Made by a program: the position numbers and the translations under genes. Positions 54,257-62,729 of a stretch of DNA of 64,000 nt are shown in pieces (within the stretch, counting starts at the first letter, position 1; each line of letters starts with the position of its first letter). The notes under the pieces were generated by a model that saw nothing but the letters and a program-made list of their open reading frames with translations, had not been told where the DNA came from and made no database searches. The stretch comes from Streptomyces sp. ISL-1 (GTDB lineage: Bacteria > Actinomycetota > Actinomycetes > Streptomycetales > Streptomycetaceae): contig NZ_JAGGOI010000007.1 of the NCBI RefSeq assembly GCF_018614585.1, positions 186,001-250,000 on the forward strand, in the 5' to 3' direction.

Positions 54257-55771
54257 GTGAGTACGCAGCAGGACACAGGCCCGGACAAAGACGGGCTGTT
54301 CCGGACCAAGACGGTCGAACAGTCGATCCGCGACACCGAGGAGCCCGAGCACGCGCTGAAGAAGTCCCTGTCCGCATGGGATCTGACGGTCTTTGGCGTC
54401 GGCGTCATCATCGGTACCGGCATCTTCGTCCTCACCGGCATCGCGGCCCGGAACAACGCCGGACCCGCCACCGCCCTCTCCTTCGTGGCCGCGGGCATCG
54501 TCTGCGCCCTCGCGGCGCTCTGCTACGCCGAGTTCGCGTCCACGGTGCCGGTGGCCGGCTCGGCGTACACCTTCTCCTACGCTTCGATCGGGGAACTGCC
54601 CGCCTGGATCATCGGCTGGGACCTGGTCCTCGAATTCGCTCTCGGCACCGCCGTGGTGGCGGTCGGCTGGTCCGGGTACGTGCGCAACCTCATGAGCACC
54701 AACCTCGGCTGGGACATGCCCGTCGCGCTGTCCGGGCCCGACGAAGGAGGACACTTCGACCTGCTGGCCTTCCTGCTCGTCCTGGTGCTGACCGCCATCC
54801 TGGTCGTCGGGACGAAGCTCTCGGCCCGGATCACCGCGATCGTGGTCGCCATCAAGGTCACCGTCGTGCTGATGGTCATCATCGCGGGCCTGTTCTTCAT
54901 CAAGGCCGACAACTACTCTCCGTTCATTCCCCCGGCCGAGCCGCAGCCCGTCGGCAGTGGCCTCCACGCGCCGCTGATCCAGGTGCTCTTCGGATTCGAT
55001 CCCACCAACTTCGGCGTCATGGGCATCTTCACCGCGGCCTCTCTCGTCTTCTTCGCCTTCATCGGCTTCGATGTCGTGGCCACGGCCGCCGAGGAGACCC
55101 GGAACCCTCAGCGGGACATGCCGCGCGGCATCCTCGGCTCGCTGCTTGTCTGCACGGTGCTCTACGTGGCCGTGACGCTGGTGGTCACCGGCATGCAGTA
55201 CTACAAGGAGATGTCGGCGACCGCCCCGCTCGCCGAAGCCTTCAAGTCCGTGGACCAGCCCTTCTTCGCGGGTGCCATCAGCCTTGGCGCGGCCGTCGGC
55301 CTCATCACCGTCTCCATGATCCTTCTGCTCGGCCAGACCCGGGTGTTCTTCGCGATGAGCCGTGACGGACTGCTGCCGCGCTTCTTCTCCATCACCCACC
55401 CGAAGTTCCGCACCCCCTACCGGGCGACCGTTGTGCTCGGTGTGGTGATCGCCGTCATCGCGGGCTTCACCAGCCTCGAGAAGCTCGCGGAACTGGTCAA
55501 CATCGGAACACTCTTCGCCTTCGTCGTCGTGGCGCTCGGCGTCATCGTCCTCCGCCGCACCCGGCCCGACCTGCACCGCGCCTTCCGCACCCCCTGGGTG
55601 CCGGTGATCCCGATCCTGTCGATTGCGGCGTCGCTCTGGCTCATGCTCAACCTGCCGACCGAGACGTGGTTGCGGTTCGCCATCTGGATGGCGCTGGGCT
55701 TCGTGGTGTACTTCGTGTACGGGCGCGGGCACAGCCGCCTGGGCCGCGAGGGCAGCAAGGCCGAGTACTAG
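54257..55771 (+). CDS. APC superfamily amino acid permease (cationic amino acid transporter type)
   Basis: A 504-residue membrane transporter with about 12 hydrophobic segments and a soluble N-terminus of about 40 residues. Helix 1 has the APC substrate motif GVGVIIGTGIFVLTG, and the conserved segment FIGFDVVATAAEETRNPQRD is typical of the CAT/YfnA group. GTG 54257 has GGAGGTG 7 nt upstream; the longer frame to 54212 lacks one. It is probably a proton-coupled amino-acid importer; the substrate is not determined. Single gene between two terminators. Confidence 0.9.
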   Translation: MSTQQDTGPDKDGLFRTKTVEQSIRDTEEPEHALKKSLSAWDLTVFGVGVIIGTGIFVLTGIAARNNAGPATALSFVAAGIVCALAALCYAEFASTVPVAGSAYTFSYASIGELPAWIIGWDLVLEFALGTAVVAVGWSGYVRNLMSTNLGWDMPVALSGPDEGGHFDLLAFLLVLVLTAILVVGTKLSARITAIVVAIKVTVVLMVIIAGLFFIKADNYSPFIPPAEPQPVGSGLHAPLIQVLFGFDPTNFGVMGIFTAASLVFFAFIGFDVVATAAEETRNPQRDMPRGILGSLLVCTVLYVAVTLVVTGMQYYKEMSATAPLAEAFKSVDQPFFAGAISLGAAVGLITVSMILLLGQTRVFFAMSRDGLLPRFFSITHPKFRTPYRATVVLGVVIAVIAGFTSLEKLAELVNIGTLFAFVVVALGVIVLRRTRPDLHRAFRTPWVPVIPILSIAASLWLMLNLPTETWLRFAIWMALGFVVYFVYGRGHSRLGREGSKAEY

Positions 55772-55791
55772 GGCGTGTGTTAAGAGTCCCG

Positions 55792-55831
55792 CCTGCCCCG
55801 CAGTCCCGCCGCGACGGGACTGCGGGGCAGG
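55792..55831 (+). terminator. 17-bp perfect hairpin after the APC permease
   Basis: CCTGCCCCGCAGTCCCG (55792-55808) pairs with 55815-55831 around CCGCGA, 20 bp past the permease stop. Confidence 0.9.
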
Positions 55832-55874
55832 AAACTGTGCCGCTCCGGGTGAGCCCGGAGCCCGAAAGGCAGGC

Positions 55875-57371
55875 ATGCCCGTCGAGCCGCCGTCATCGCT
55901 ACGGCATGTATCCGCACAGTCGTTGCCCCGTCAGCGAGGCCGTGCCCCCTCCGCCGTTCCCGCGCCCGGCTACTGGCGGCGGCTGCTCCCGGCGCTGGCG
56001 GTGCTCGCCCTCGTCACCCGCATCCCCTCCTTCGGACGCCGGCTGTGGAACCCGGACGAGGGCTATCTCGCCGTCCAGGCACGGATACTGGCCGACGGGG
56101 GAGCGCTGTACGACACGGTGGTCGACCGCAAACCGCCGCTGCTGCCCCTGCTGTACCAGGCCTCGTTCGCGGTGTTCGGCGACGAATCCCTGCGCTCCGT
56201 CAAGGTCCTGGCGGTCGTCGCCCAACTGATCACCGCCGCCCTGCTCGCGGGCATCGCCCGCCGCCGCTGGGGCGACCGGGCCGGACGCACCGCGGGGGTC
56301 CTCTATCTGCTGGTCTCCATCGGCCTCAACCCACAGGACGCGCAGGCGGCCACCTTCGAGGTCTTCATGCTGCCGTTCACCGCGGCCGCCCTCTGGTGCG
56401 CGGACCGGGGCCGCTGGGGCGCGGCCGGCCTCGCGGTGGCGGGGGCCTTCCTCACCAAACAGACCGGCGGAGCAGTCCTGGTCCCCGTCCTGTGGCTGCT
56501 CTGGCAGACGTCACCCACCCGAACAGCGCTGCTGCGTACGGGAGTCGGCTTCGGCCTCCCGGTGCTCTGCGCCGCCTGGCTGACCACTCCGTACGGCTTT
56601 GTGTTCTGGACGGTGACAGGCTCGGGTGCGTACGCCTCCTTCACCGGCTCCGAACTTCACGTCCTGTTCCGGGCCTTGGCCAACACCGCTCTGCTCGGCT
56701 GCGCCTGCGCCGGGCTGATCCCGCCGATCGTGCGGGTGCTGCGCATCGCCAGGACGGGCGTCGGCGACCTGTGGCTGTGGCTGGCGGCTTCGGCGGGCGC
56801 CGTGCTGCTCGGCTTCCACTTCTTCGGTCACTACTACCTGCAACTGATCCCGCCGCTGGCCCTGTTGGCGACCGCAGCGCTGCAGATCCTGCCCCGCGAC
56901 CGGCTCGCTTCGGCGCTGCTCACCTCGGCCTGCGGGTGCGCGCTGTTCCTCGCCTGGGGGATGCTGGCGCCGCGTCCGGAGCTGGCCCATGCGGAGCGGA
57001 TCGCCGCGGCCGTACAGGCCCGTACAGGCCCGTCGGAGTCGGTTCTGGTGTGGGGGATACACCCCGAGACCTACTGGCTTGCCGACCGGGCACCCGCCAG
57101 CCGGTATCTGACCGCCGGTCTGCTCACCAACTACAGCGGCGGGCGCAACGGTCCGCAGGTCGGTGAGAAGTACGCGATGGCGGGCACCTGGCCGGTCTTC
57201 GCCGGGGAGATGCGGACCCGCAGACCGGCCCTGATCGTGGACGACTCCCGCGGCAAACCGTTCGCCCCCGAGAGGGTCCCCACCCTGCACAGGCTGCTGT
57301 CCCGGGACTATGAGGCGCTGCCCGACGAGGTCGACGGCGCGGTGCTCTACGTACGCTCGCGACGGGGCTGA
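55875..57371 (+). CDS. GT39-like (GT-C fold) membrane glycosyltransferase
   Basis: A 498-residue integral membrane protein with about ten to twelve helices. Between helices 1 and 2 it carries the acidic GT-C motif NPDEGYLAVQARILADGG, followed by DRKPPLLPLLY, as in PMT/ArnT-like transferases that use polyprenyl-phosphate sugars. The C-terminal soluble part (VLVWGIHPETYWLADRAPAS) is extracytoplasmic. ATG 55875 has AAAGG 6 nt upstream. Donor and acceptor are unknown; protein O-mannosylation or cell-envelope glycosylation are options. The 3' end overlaps the convergent NYN gene by 25 bp. Confidence 0.8.
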   Translation: MPVEPPSSLRHVSAQSLPRQRGRAPSAVPAPGYWRRLLPALAVLALVTRIPSFGRRLWNPDEGYLAVQARILADGGALYDTVVDRKPPLLPLLYQASFAVFGDESLRSVKVLAVVAQLITAALLAGIARRRWGDRAGRTAGVLYLLVSIGLNPQDAQAATFEVFMLPFTAAALWCADRGRWGAAGLAVAGAFLTKQTGGAVLVPVLWLLWQTSPTRTALLRTGVGFGLPVLCAAWLTTPYGFVFWTVTGSGAYASFTGSELHVLFRALANTALLGCACAGLIPPIVRVLRIARTGVGDLWLWLAASAGAVLLGFHFFGHYYLQLIPPLALLATAALQILPRDRLASALLTSACGCALFLAWGMLAPRPELAHAERIAAAVQARTGPSESVLVWGIHPETYWLADRAPASRYLTAGLLTNYSGGRNGPQVGEKYAMAGTWPVFAGEMRTRRPALIVDDSRGKPFAPERVPTLHRLLSRDYEALPDEVDGAVLYVRSRRG

Positions 57372-57733
57372 ACCGTCCGCGGTCCCACGGTCTCGCAGCC
57401 GTGCGCCTCGACCCGCCGTCTGAGCTCCCGGTCGGCCGTGACAACGACGCAGGGCGCGCCCGCCGGACGCTCGGACGCCAGCTCCACGACTTCGTCGTCC
57501 CCGCTGCCGGGCGCGGACACGACCCGCACGTGGGGCACGCTCTTCACTCCGCGGGCGGCCCCCTCCACCACGAGCACCAACTCGACGGGACCGGGATGCC
57601 CGGGGACCCCGGCTTCCGCGACACCGACCAGCTGGTCCCGCAGGCGTTCGGCCGCCCCGCGGCGGTCGCGCCACCAGCCGTCGGGCACTGAACCGACCAC
57701 GTTCGCCGCATCGACGATCACAAGCGTTCGCAT
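57347..57733 (-). CDS. NYN/PIN-like domain protein (YacP-like ribonuclease fold)
   Basis: A 128-residue single-domain protein. Acidic residues typical of NYN nucleases occur in LVIVDAANVVGSVPDGWW (Asp8), the central APGSGDDEVVEL and CVVVTADRELRRRVEAHG. Related proteins are metal-dependent ribonucleases of RNA processing or decay. ATG 57733 begins at the first strand as expected. It overlaps the tail of the glycosyltransferase gene and is divergent from the propeller-like gene. Its RNA substrate is unknown. Confidence 0.8.
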   Translation of the reverse strand: MRTLVIVDAANVVGSVPDGWWRDRRGAAERLRDQLVGVAEAGVPGHPGPVELVLVVEGAARGVKSVPHVRVVSAPGSGDDEVVELASERPAGAPCVVVTADRELRRRVEAHGCETVGPRTVQPRRERT

Positions 57734-57846
57734 CAGAAATCCCCAAAAATTCGGCGACTCGATGGGTGTTATTGTCGCAGCACTTCATGGAGCGTTGTCT
57801 TTGGCCGCTCAGTGCGGTTCTCGTCAGGAAAGGTGGCCGGTGAGCC

Positions 57847-58998
57847 ATGGCGTTGGGGCCTGCGCGAAGAACGAAGCAGCAGGCGGACAGGGTTCGCGAG
57901 GTTCCCGGCGCACAGCGGGACCACGCACCGGTCAGCACTGCGGAAGACGGCAGTCCGACGGCCACCGGCTGGCTGCTGCGCGGCAAGGACGACCGGCTCA
58001 CGGCGTACGCACCCACCTCAGCCGGTGTGCTCCGGTGGACCGAGAACCGGCCCGCCGGGCCCGAGTGGTCCGGCCCCGAGTTGGTGGCCCCGGCCCACGG
58101 TCTGCTGCCCTACCTCTCCTTCGCGCAGGGATCCGACGGCTATGTGCACCTCTTCGGCCTGCGGCAGACCCCGGCGGGCGGTGACGAGGTCCACACGGAC
58201 GTCGTCCACGCGATCCAGTACCAGACGGGCCGTCCGGTGAAGGACTGGCAGCCGCTGGGCACGCCGTATCCGAACGACTGGAAGCTCGCCGGGCAGATAG
58301 GCCGTCCGGCGCCGGTCGTGGACGGGGCGGGCAATGTCCATGTATTCGTACGCAACGCAGGCGGCGGGGTGTGCGCTCGCAGCCAGCTCTTCTCCGGAGC
58401 CTGGCGGCCGTGGGCCGATCTCAAGGGCAGCGGAGCCCACGGCAGGCTCGCTGTCGCCGCGACCGGCAGCGGCCGCGCGGAGATTCTTGCGCCCGCGCGG
58501 GGCGGCATCATGCACTGGCTGCAGGACGGCGACGAGCCCCTGTTCACCAGGGACGAGGACATCCCCGCGCAGGTCCTGGACGGTTCCGTATCGGGTGTGG
58601 CGACCGGCGATGACCGGCTCACGTTCTTCTGGCGCGACGAGAAGTCCGCCGAGGTGCACGCCTGGCGTCAGGACAGCGTGCCCGAGCCGCTGGGAGGCGG
58701 GACGGGCGCCGGACCGGTGGCCGTGCTGCGGGCCTCCGTGGACGGCCACGACTGCACGCTCATGGCGCAGCGCGACGCCGACGGACGGCCCGCTCTCGCC
58801 GCGTATCCGACGGAGGACGAGTCCGCCGGTGCGGTCTGGACCGGCACCGGAGAAGCGTGCGTGGGCGCCCCCGCACTGGCTATGGATGCCGACGGCCGCG
58901 TCGTGCTCGCCGCGTTCGCCCCGGACGGCAGCCTCCGGATCACCCGGCAGAAGACGACGGAGTCCGGTCTGGCCATGGAGGCATGGACCCGGATCTGA
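57847..58998 (+). CDS. Conserved protein with lectin-like beta-propeller repeats
   Basis: A 383-residue protein without signal peptide or membrane segment. It is built of repeated beta-rich units in which short strands alternate with Asp/Gly turns (DDRLTAYAPTSAGVLRWTEN, GAGNVHVFVRNAGGGV, GSGRAEILAPARGGIMHW, DADGRVVLAAFAPDGSLRIT). This pattern suits a five- to seven-bladed propeller such as PLL/tachylectin-like folds, but I do not recognise a named family. ATG 57847 is preceded by GGAAAGG. It is a single gene ended by a strong hairpin. A cytoplasmic binding function is the safest guess. Confidence 0.65.
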   Translation: MALGPARRTKQQADRVREVPGAQRDHAPVSTAEDGSPTATGWLLRGKDDRLTAYAPTSAGVLRWTENRPAGPEWSGPELVAPAHGLLPYLSFAQGSDGYVHLFGLRQTPAGGDEVHTDVVHAIQYQTGRPVKDWQPLGTPYPNDWKLAGQIGRPAPVVDGAGNVHVFVRNAGGGVCARSQLFSGAWRPWADLKGSGAHGRLAVAATGSGRAEILAPARGGIMHWLQDGDEPLFTRDEDIPAQVLDGSVSGVATGDDRLTFFWRDEKSAEVHAWRQDSVPEPLGGGTGAGPVAVLRASVDGHDCTLMAQRDADGRPALAAYPTEDESAGAVWTGTGEACVGAPALAMDADGRVVLAAFAPDGSLRITRQKTTESGLAMEAWTRI

Positions 58999-59011
58999 CG
59001 GCTGTGCGCCG

Positions 59012-59048
59012 AAGCCTCGACAAGCCTCGACAATCGACAAGCCTCGAC
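59012..59048 (+). repeat. Tandem AAGCCTCGAC repeats
   Basis: AAGCCTCGAC occurs at 59012, 59022 and 59039, with a partial copy between the second and third, in the trailer of the propeller-like gene just before the terminator. Confidence 0.8.
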
Positions 59049-59055
59049 AACGCAG

Positions 59056-59090
59056 ACTGCCCCGGCACCGAAGGACGGTGCCGGGGCAGT
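59056..59090. terminator. 15-bp perfect hairpin between propeller-like gene and fadB
   Basis: ACTGCCCCGGCACCG (59056-59070) pairs with 59076-59090 around AAGGA, followed by TTGCTT. It can serve both convergent transcripts. Confidence 0.9.
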
Positions 59091-59116
59091 TGCTTGCTGC
59101 TTGTCCGTGACAGGCG

Positions 59117-61243
59117 TTACGCCGGGACGCTCGCCACGCCCTGCGCCAGGAACGGCTTGCCGTTCACGCGCTCGGAGACACCCTCGCGGTCCAGGTACGG
59201 CGTGATGCCGCCCAGGTGGAAGGGCCAGCCGGCGCCCGTGATCAGGCAGAGGTCGATGTCCTGCGCCTCGGCGACGACACCCTCCTCCAGCATCAGCCCG
59301 ATCTCCTGCGCCACCGCGTCCAGGACGCGGTTACGGGTCTGCTCCTCGGTGAGGACGGTGTCGCCCTGCTTGAGGAGGGCGGCGACCTCCGGGTCCAGCT
59401 CCGGCTTGCCGGAATCGTAGACGTAGAAGCCACGCTTGCCGGCCTTGACCACCGCGGCCAGGTTCTCGGAGACCGTGAAGCGGTCCGGGAAGGACCGGTT
59501 GAGGGTCTCGGAGACATGCAGACCGATCGCCGGGCCGACCAGCTCCAGGAGCACCAGCGGGGACATCGGCAGTCCGAGCGGCTCGATGGCCTTCTCGGCG
59601 GTGGCCACCGGGGTGCCCTCGTCGATGACGTTCTGGATCTCGCCCATGAAGCGGGTCAGGATGCGGTTCACGACGAACGCCGGGGCGTCCTTCGTCAGTA
59701 CGGCCGTCTTCTTCAGCTTCTTAACCACACCGAACGCCGTCGCGAGCGACGCGTCGTCGGTCTGCTCACCGCGGACGATCTCCAGGAGCGGCAGGATCGC
59801 CACCGGGTTGAAGAAGTGGAAGCCGACTACCCGCTCGGGGTGCTTCAGCTTCGACGCCATCTCGGAGACCGAGAGCGAGGAGGTGTTGGTGGCGAGGATC
59901 GCGTGCGCCGGGGCGACCGCCTCGACCTCCGCGAACACCTGCTGCTTGACGCCCATCTCCTCGAAGACGGCCTCGATGATGAAGTCGGCGTCGGCGAAGC
60001 CCTCGGCCTTGTCCAGTACACCGGAGACCAGGCCCTTGAGGCGATTGGCCTTGTCCTGGTTGATGCGGCCCTTGCCGAGCAGCTTCTCGATCTCGGCGTG
60101 GACGTAGCCCACACCCTTGTCGACGCGCTCCTGGTCGATGTCGGTCAGCACGACCGGTACCTCGAGGCGGCGCAGGAAGAGAAGCGCCAGCTGCGAGGCC
60201 ATCAGGCCCGCGCCGACGACGCCGACCTTGGTGACCGGGCGGGCCAGCGACTTGTCCGGCGCACCGGCCGGGCGCTTGCCGCGCTTCTGGACCAGGTTGA
60301 AGGCGTAGATGCCGGAGCGCAGCTCGCCGCCCATGATCAGGTCCGCGAGAGCGATGTCCTCGGCGTCGAAGCCCGCCTGCAGGTCACCGCTCTTGGCCGC
60401 CTCGATGATCTCCAGCGCGCGGTAGGCGGCCGGGGCCGCGCCGTGCACCTTGGAGTCGGCGATGAAGCGGCCGCGTGCGACGGCCTGGTCCCAGGCCTCG
60501 CCGCGGTCGATCTCCGCGCGCTCGACGGCGATCTCGCCCTTGAGGACGGACGCGGTCCAGATGAGGGACTGCTCCAGGAAGTCCGCGCCCTCGAAGATCG
60601 CGTCGGCGATCCCGAGTTCGTAGACCTGGACGCCCTTGAGCTGCTTGTTCTGGTTGAGCGAGTTCTCGATGATCACCGAGACCGCGCGGTCCGCGCCGAT
60701 CAGGTTCGGAAGCAGCGCGCAGCCGCCCCAGCCCGGGACGAGACCGAGGAAGACCTCGGGCAGCGAGAAGGCGGGGATCGCCTGGGAGACGGTGCGGTAC
60801 GAGCAGTGCAGACCGACCTCGACACCGCCGCCCATCGCCGCGCCGTTGTAGTACGCGAACGTCGGGACCGCGAGCCCGGACAGCCGCTTGAATACGTCGT
60901 GGCCGCCCTTGCCGATCGCCAGCGCGTCCTCGTGGCGCTTCAGCAGCTCCACGCCCTTGAGGTCGGCGCCGACCGCGAAGATGAACGGCTTGCCGGTGAT
61001 GCCGACGCCGACGATCGTGCCCTCGGACGCTTCCTTCTCGACCTGGTCCACGGCGGCGTTGAGGTTCGCCAGCGACTGCGGCCCGAAGGTGGTCGGCTTG
61101 GTGTGGTCCAGGCCGTTGTCCAGCGTGATGAGCGCGAACTTGCCCGCCGCGCCGGGGAGGTCGAGGTGGCGCACATGCGCCTGCGTGACGACCTCGTCCG
61201 GGAACAGCTCGGCCGCGCCCTTCAGGAGTTCAGCGGTACTCAC
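59117..61243 (-). CDS. fadB: Fatty-acid oxidation multifunctional enzyme, alpha subunit (enoyl-CoA hydratase / 3-hydroxyacyl-CoA dehydrogenase)
   Basis: A 708-residue fusion. The N-terminal crotonase domain (residues about 15-320) carries the oxyanion-hole segments FAVGADLKGVELL and GAAMGGGVEVGL and the acid region LPEVFLGLVPGWGG. The 3-hydroxyacyl-CoA dehydrogenase has the NAD motif VGVVGAGLMASQLALLFLRR, ATNTSSLSVSEMA and the catalytic His in VVGFHFFNPV, plus two C-terminal helical domains. It converts enoyl-CoA to 3-ketoacyl-CoA in beta-oxidation. GTG 61243 is chosen because GGAGG is 6 nt upstream and it overlaps the thiolase stop (GTGA), so fadA and fadB are coupled. Confidence 0.93.
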   Translation of the reverse strand: MSTAELLKGAAELFPDEVVTQAHVRHLDLPGAAGKFALITLDNGLDHTKPTTFGPQSLANLNAAVDQVEKEASEGTIVGVGITGKPFIFAVGADLKGVELLKRHEDALAIGKGGHDVFKRLSGLAVPTFAYYNGAAMGGGVEVGLHCSYRTVSQAIPAFSLPEVFLGLVPGWGGCALLPNLIGADRAVSVIIENSLNQNKQLKGVQVYELGIADAIFEGADFLEQSLIWTASVLKGEIAVERAEIDRGEAWDQAVARGRFIADSKVHGAAPAAYRALEIIEAAKSGDLQAGFDAEDIALADLIMGGELRSGIYAFNLVQKRGKRPAGAPDKSLARPVTKVGVVGAGLMASQLALLFLRRLEVPVVLTDIDQERVDKGVGYVHAEIEKLLGKGRINQDKANRLKGLVSGVLDKAEGFADADFIIEAVFEEMGVKQQVFAEVEAVAPAHAILATNTSSLSVSEMASKLKHPERVVGFHFFNPVAILPLLEIVRGEQTDDASLATAFGVVKKLKKTAVLTKDAPAFVVNRILTRFMGEIQNVIDEGTPVATAEKAIEPLGLPMSPLVLLELVGPAIGLHVSETLNRSFPDRFTVSENLAAVVKAGKRGFYVYDSGKPELDPEVAALLKQGDTVLTEEQTRNRVLDAVAQEIGLMLEEGVVAEAQDIDLCLITGAGWPFHLGGITPYLDREGVSERVNGKPFLAQGVASVPA

Positions 61244-62460
61244 TTGTTGCCTCCGTCGAAGTGCGGGTTCTCCCAGATGACCGTCGCGCCCATGCCGAAG
61301 CCGACGCACATGGTGGTCAGGCCGTAGCGGACGTGCGGCTGCTCCTCGAACTGCCGGGCCAGCTGCGTCATCAGGCGTACGCCGGAGGAGGCCAGCGGGT
61401 GGCCGTAGGCGATGGCGCCGCCGTACTGGTTGACGCGCGCGTCGTCGTCCGCGATGCCGTAGTGCTCGAGGAAGGCCAGCACCTGGACGGCGAAGGCCTC
61501 GTTGATCTCGAACAGGCCGATGTCGTCGATCGACAGGTCCGCCTTGGCCAGCGCCTTCTCGGTCGACGGGATCGGGCCGTAGCCCATGACCTCGGGCTCG
61601 ACACCGGCGTACGCGAACGAGACGAGCCGCATCTTGACCGGCAGGCCCAGCTCGCGAGCGACGTCCTCGGAGGCGAGGAGGGAGGCGGTGGCACCGTCGT
61701 TGAGACCGGCGGCGTTTCCGGCGGTGACCCGGCCGTGCGCGCGGAACGGCGTCTTCAGCCCGGCCAGCGACTCCAGGGTGGTGCCCGGACGCATCGGCTC
61801 GTCGGCGGTGGCAAGGCCCCAGCCGGTCTCGCCTGCTTCAGCGTTGGTACGACGCACGGAGACCGGCACCAGGTCCTGCTGGATCTTGCCGTTGGCGTAC
61901 GCCTTCGCGGCCTTCTCCTGCGAGCGCACGGCGTACTCGTCGGCGCGCTGCTTGGTGATGGTGGGGTAGCGGTCGTGCAGGTTCTCGGCGGTCATGCCCA
62001 TGAAAAGGGCGGACTCGTCGACGAGCTTCTCGCTCACGAACCGCGGGTTCGGGTCGACGCCCTCGCCCATCGGGTGACGGCCCATGTGCTCGACACCGCC
62101 GGCCACGACGATGTCGTACGCGCCGAAGGCGATGGAGCCGGCGGTCGCCGTCACGGCGGTCATCGCGCCCGCACACATGCGGTCGATGGAGTAGCCGGGG
62201 ACGGACTGCGGCAGACCCGCGAGGATGCCGGCGGTGCGGCCGAGGGTGAGGCCCTGGTCGCCGATCTGCGTGGTGGCGGCGATCGCCACCTCGTCGATGC
62301 GGGCGGGGTCGAGGTCCGGGTTGCGGCGCAGCAGCTCCCGGATCGCCTTCACAACGAGATCGTCGGCACGGGTCTCGTGGTAAATGCCCTTCGGGCCCGC
62401 CTTGCCGAACGGGGTGCGGACGCCGTCGACGAAGACGACATCCCTGACGGTACGAGGCAC
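61240..62460 (-). CDS. fadA: Acetyl-CoA C-acyltransferase (3-ketoacyl-CoA thiolase)
   Basis: A 406-residue thiolase, cleaving 3-ketoacyl-CoA to acetyl-CoA and the shortened acyl-CoA. Catalytic residues are all present: Cys96 in DRMCAGAMTAV, His354 in GGAIAYGHPLASSG and Cys385 in TTMCVGFGMGA. The GTG start at 62460 has GGAGGAG 7 nt upstream. First gene of a two-gene operon with fadB. A degenerate dyad lies about 70 nt upstream and may be the operator of a fatty-acid regulator. Confidence 0.93.
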   Translation of the reverse strand: MPRTVRDVVFVDGVRTPFGKAGPKGIYHETRADDLVVKAIRELLRRNPDLDPARIDEVAIAATTQIGDQGLTLGRTAGILAGLPQSVPGYSIDRMCAGAMTAVTATAGSIAFGAYDIVVAGGVEHMGRHPMGEGVDPNPRFVSEKLVDESALFMGMTAENLHDRYPTITKQRADEYAVRSQEKAAKAYANGKIQQDLVPVSVRRTNAEAGETGWGLATADEPMRPGTTLESLAGLKTPFRAHGRVTAGNAAGLNDGATASLLASEDVARELGLPVKMRLVSFAYAGVEPEVMGYGPIPSTEKALAKADLSIDDIGLFEINEAFAVQVLAFLEHYGIADDDARVNQYGGAIAYGHPLASSGVRLMTQLARQFEEQPHVRYGLTTMCVGFGMGATVIWENPHFDGGNK

Positions 62461-62531
62461 GATGGCTCTCCTCCAGGGTGCGGGGTGGCACTGCTGCGGG
62501 CACGCGCCTAAGCGCGCGCTTCCTCCCTCAT

Positions 62532-62547
62532 GCTACTTGCGGGTAAC
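62532..62547. promoter_or_regulatory. Imperfect dyad upstream of fadAB
   Basis: GCTACTTGCGGGTAAC: the arms GCTACTTG and CGGGTAAC agree at five of eight pairs, with transitions at the rest. It lies 72-87 nt upstream of the fadA GTG. TTAC/GTAA dyads are common for TetR-type regulators of acyl-CoA genes in actinobacteria. Confidence 0.35.
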
Positions 62548-62633
62548 CACCCTGCCCACCCCCTGCGGCGGGAGCGGCGAACGTCACACGAGGCCGCGTC
62601 CCGGCGCTCGCCCCCGGCCCTGCTCCTCAAACG

Positions 62634-62665
62634 GCCGGAGGGGCTGAATGTTCAGCCCCTCCGGC
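62634..62665 (-). terminator. 15-bp perfect hairpin after the RNase D gene
   Basis: GCCGGAGGGGCTGAA (62634-62648) pairs with 62651-62665 around TG, with outer CTCAA/TTGAG pairing. It lies 65 bp past the RNase D stop. Confidence 0.85.
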
Positions 62666-62729
62666 GATTGAGGGCACTCCCCCTATGCCCCGGTTCGGGA
62701 AGGGGCGGGGGCAAAGCCTCCAGCAAGCG

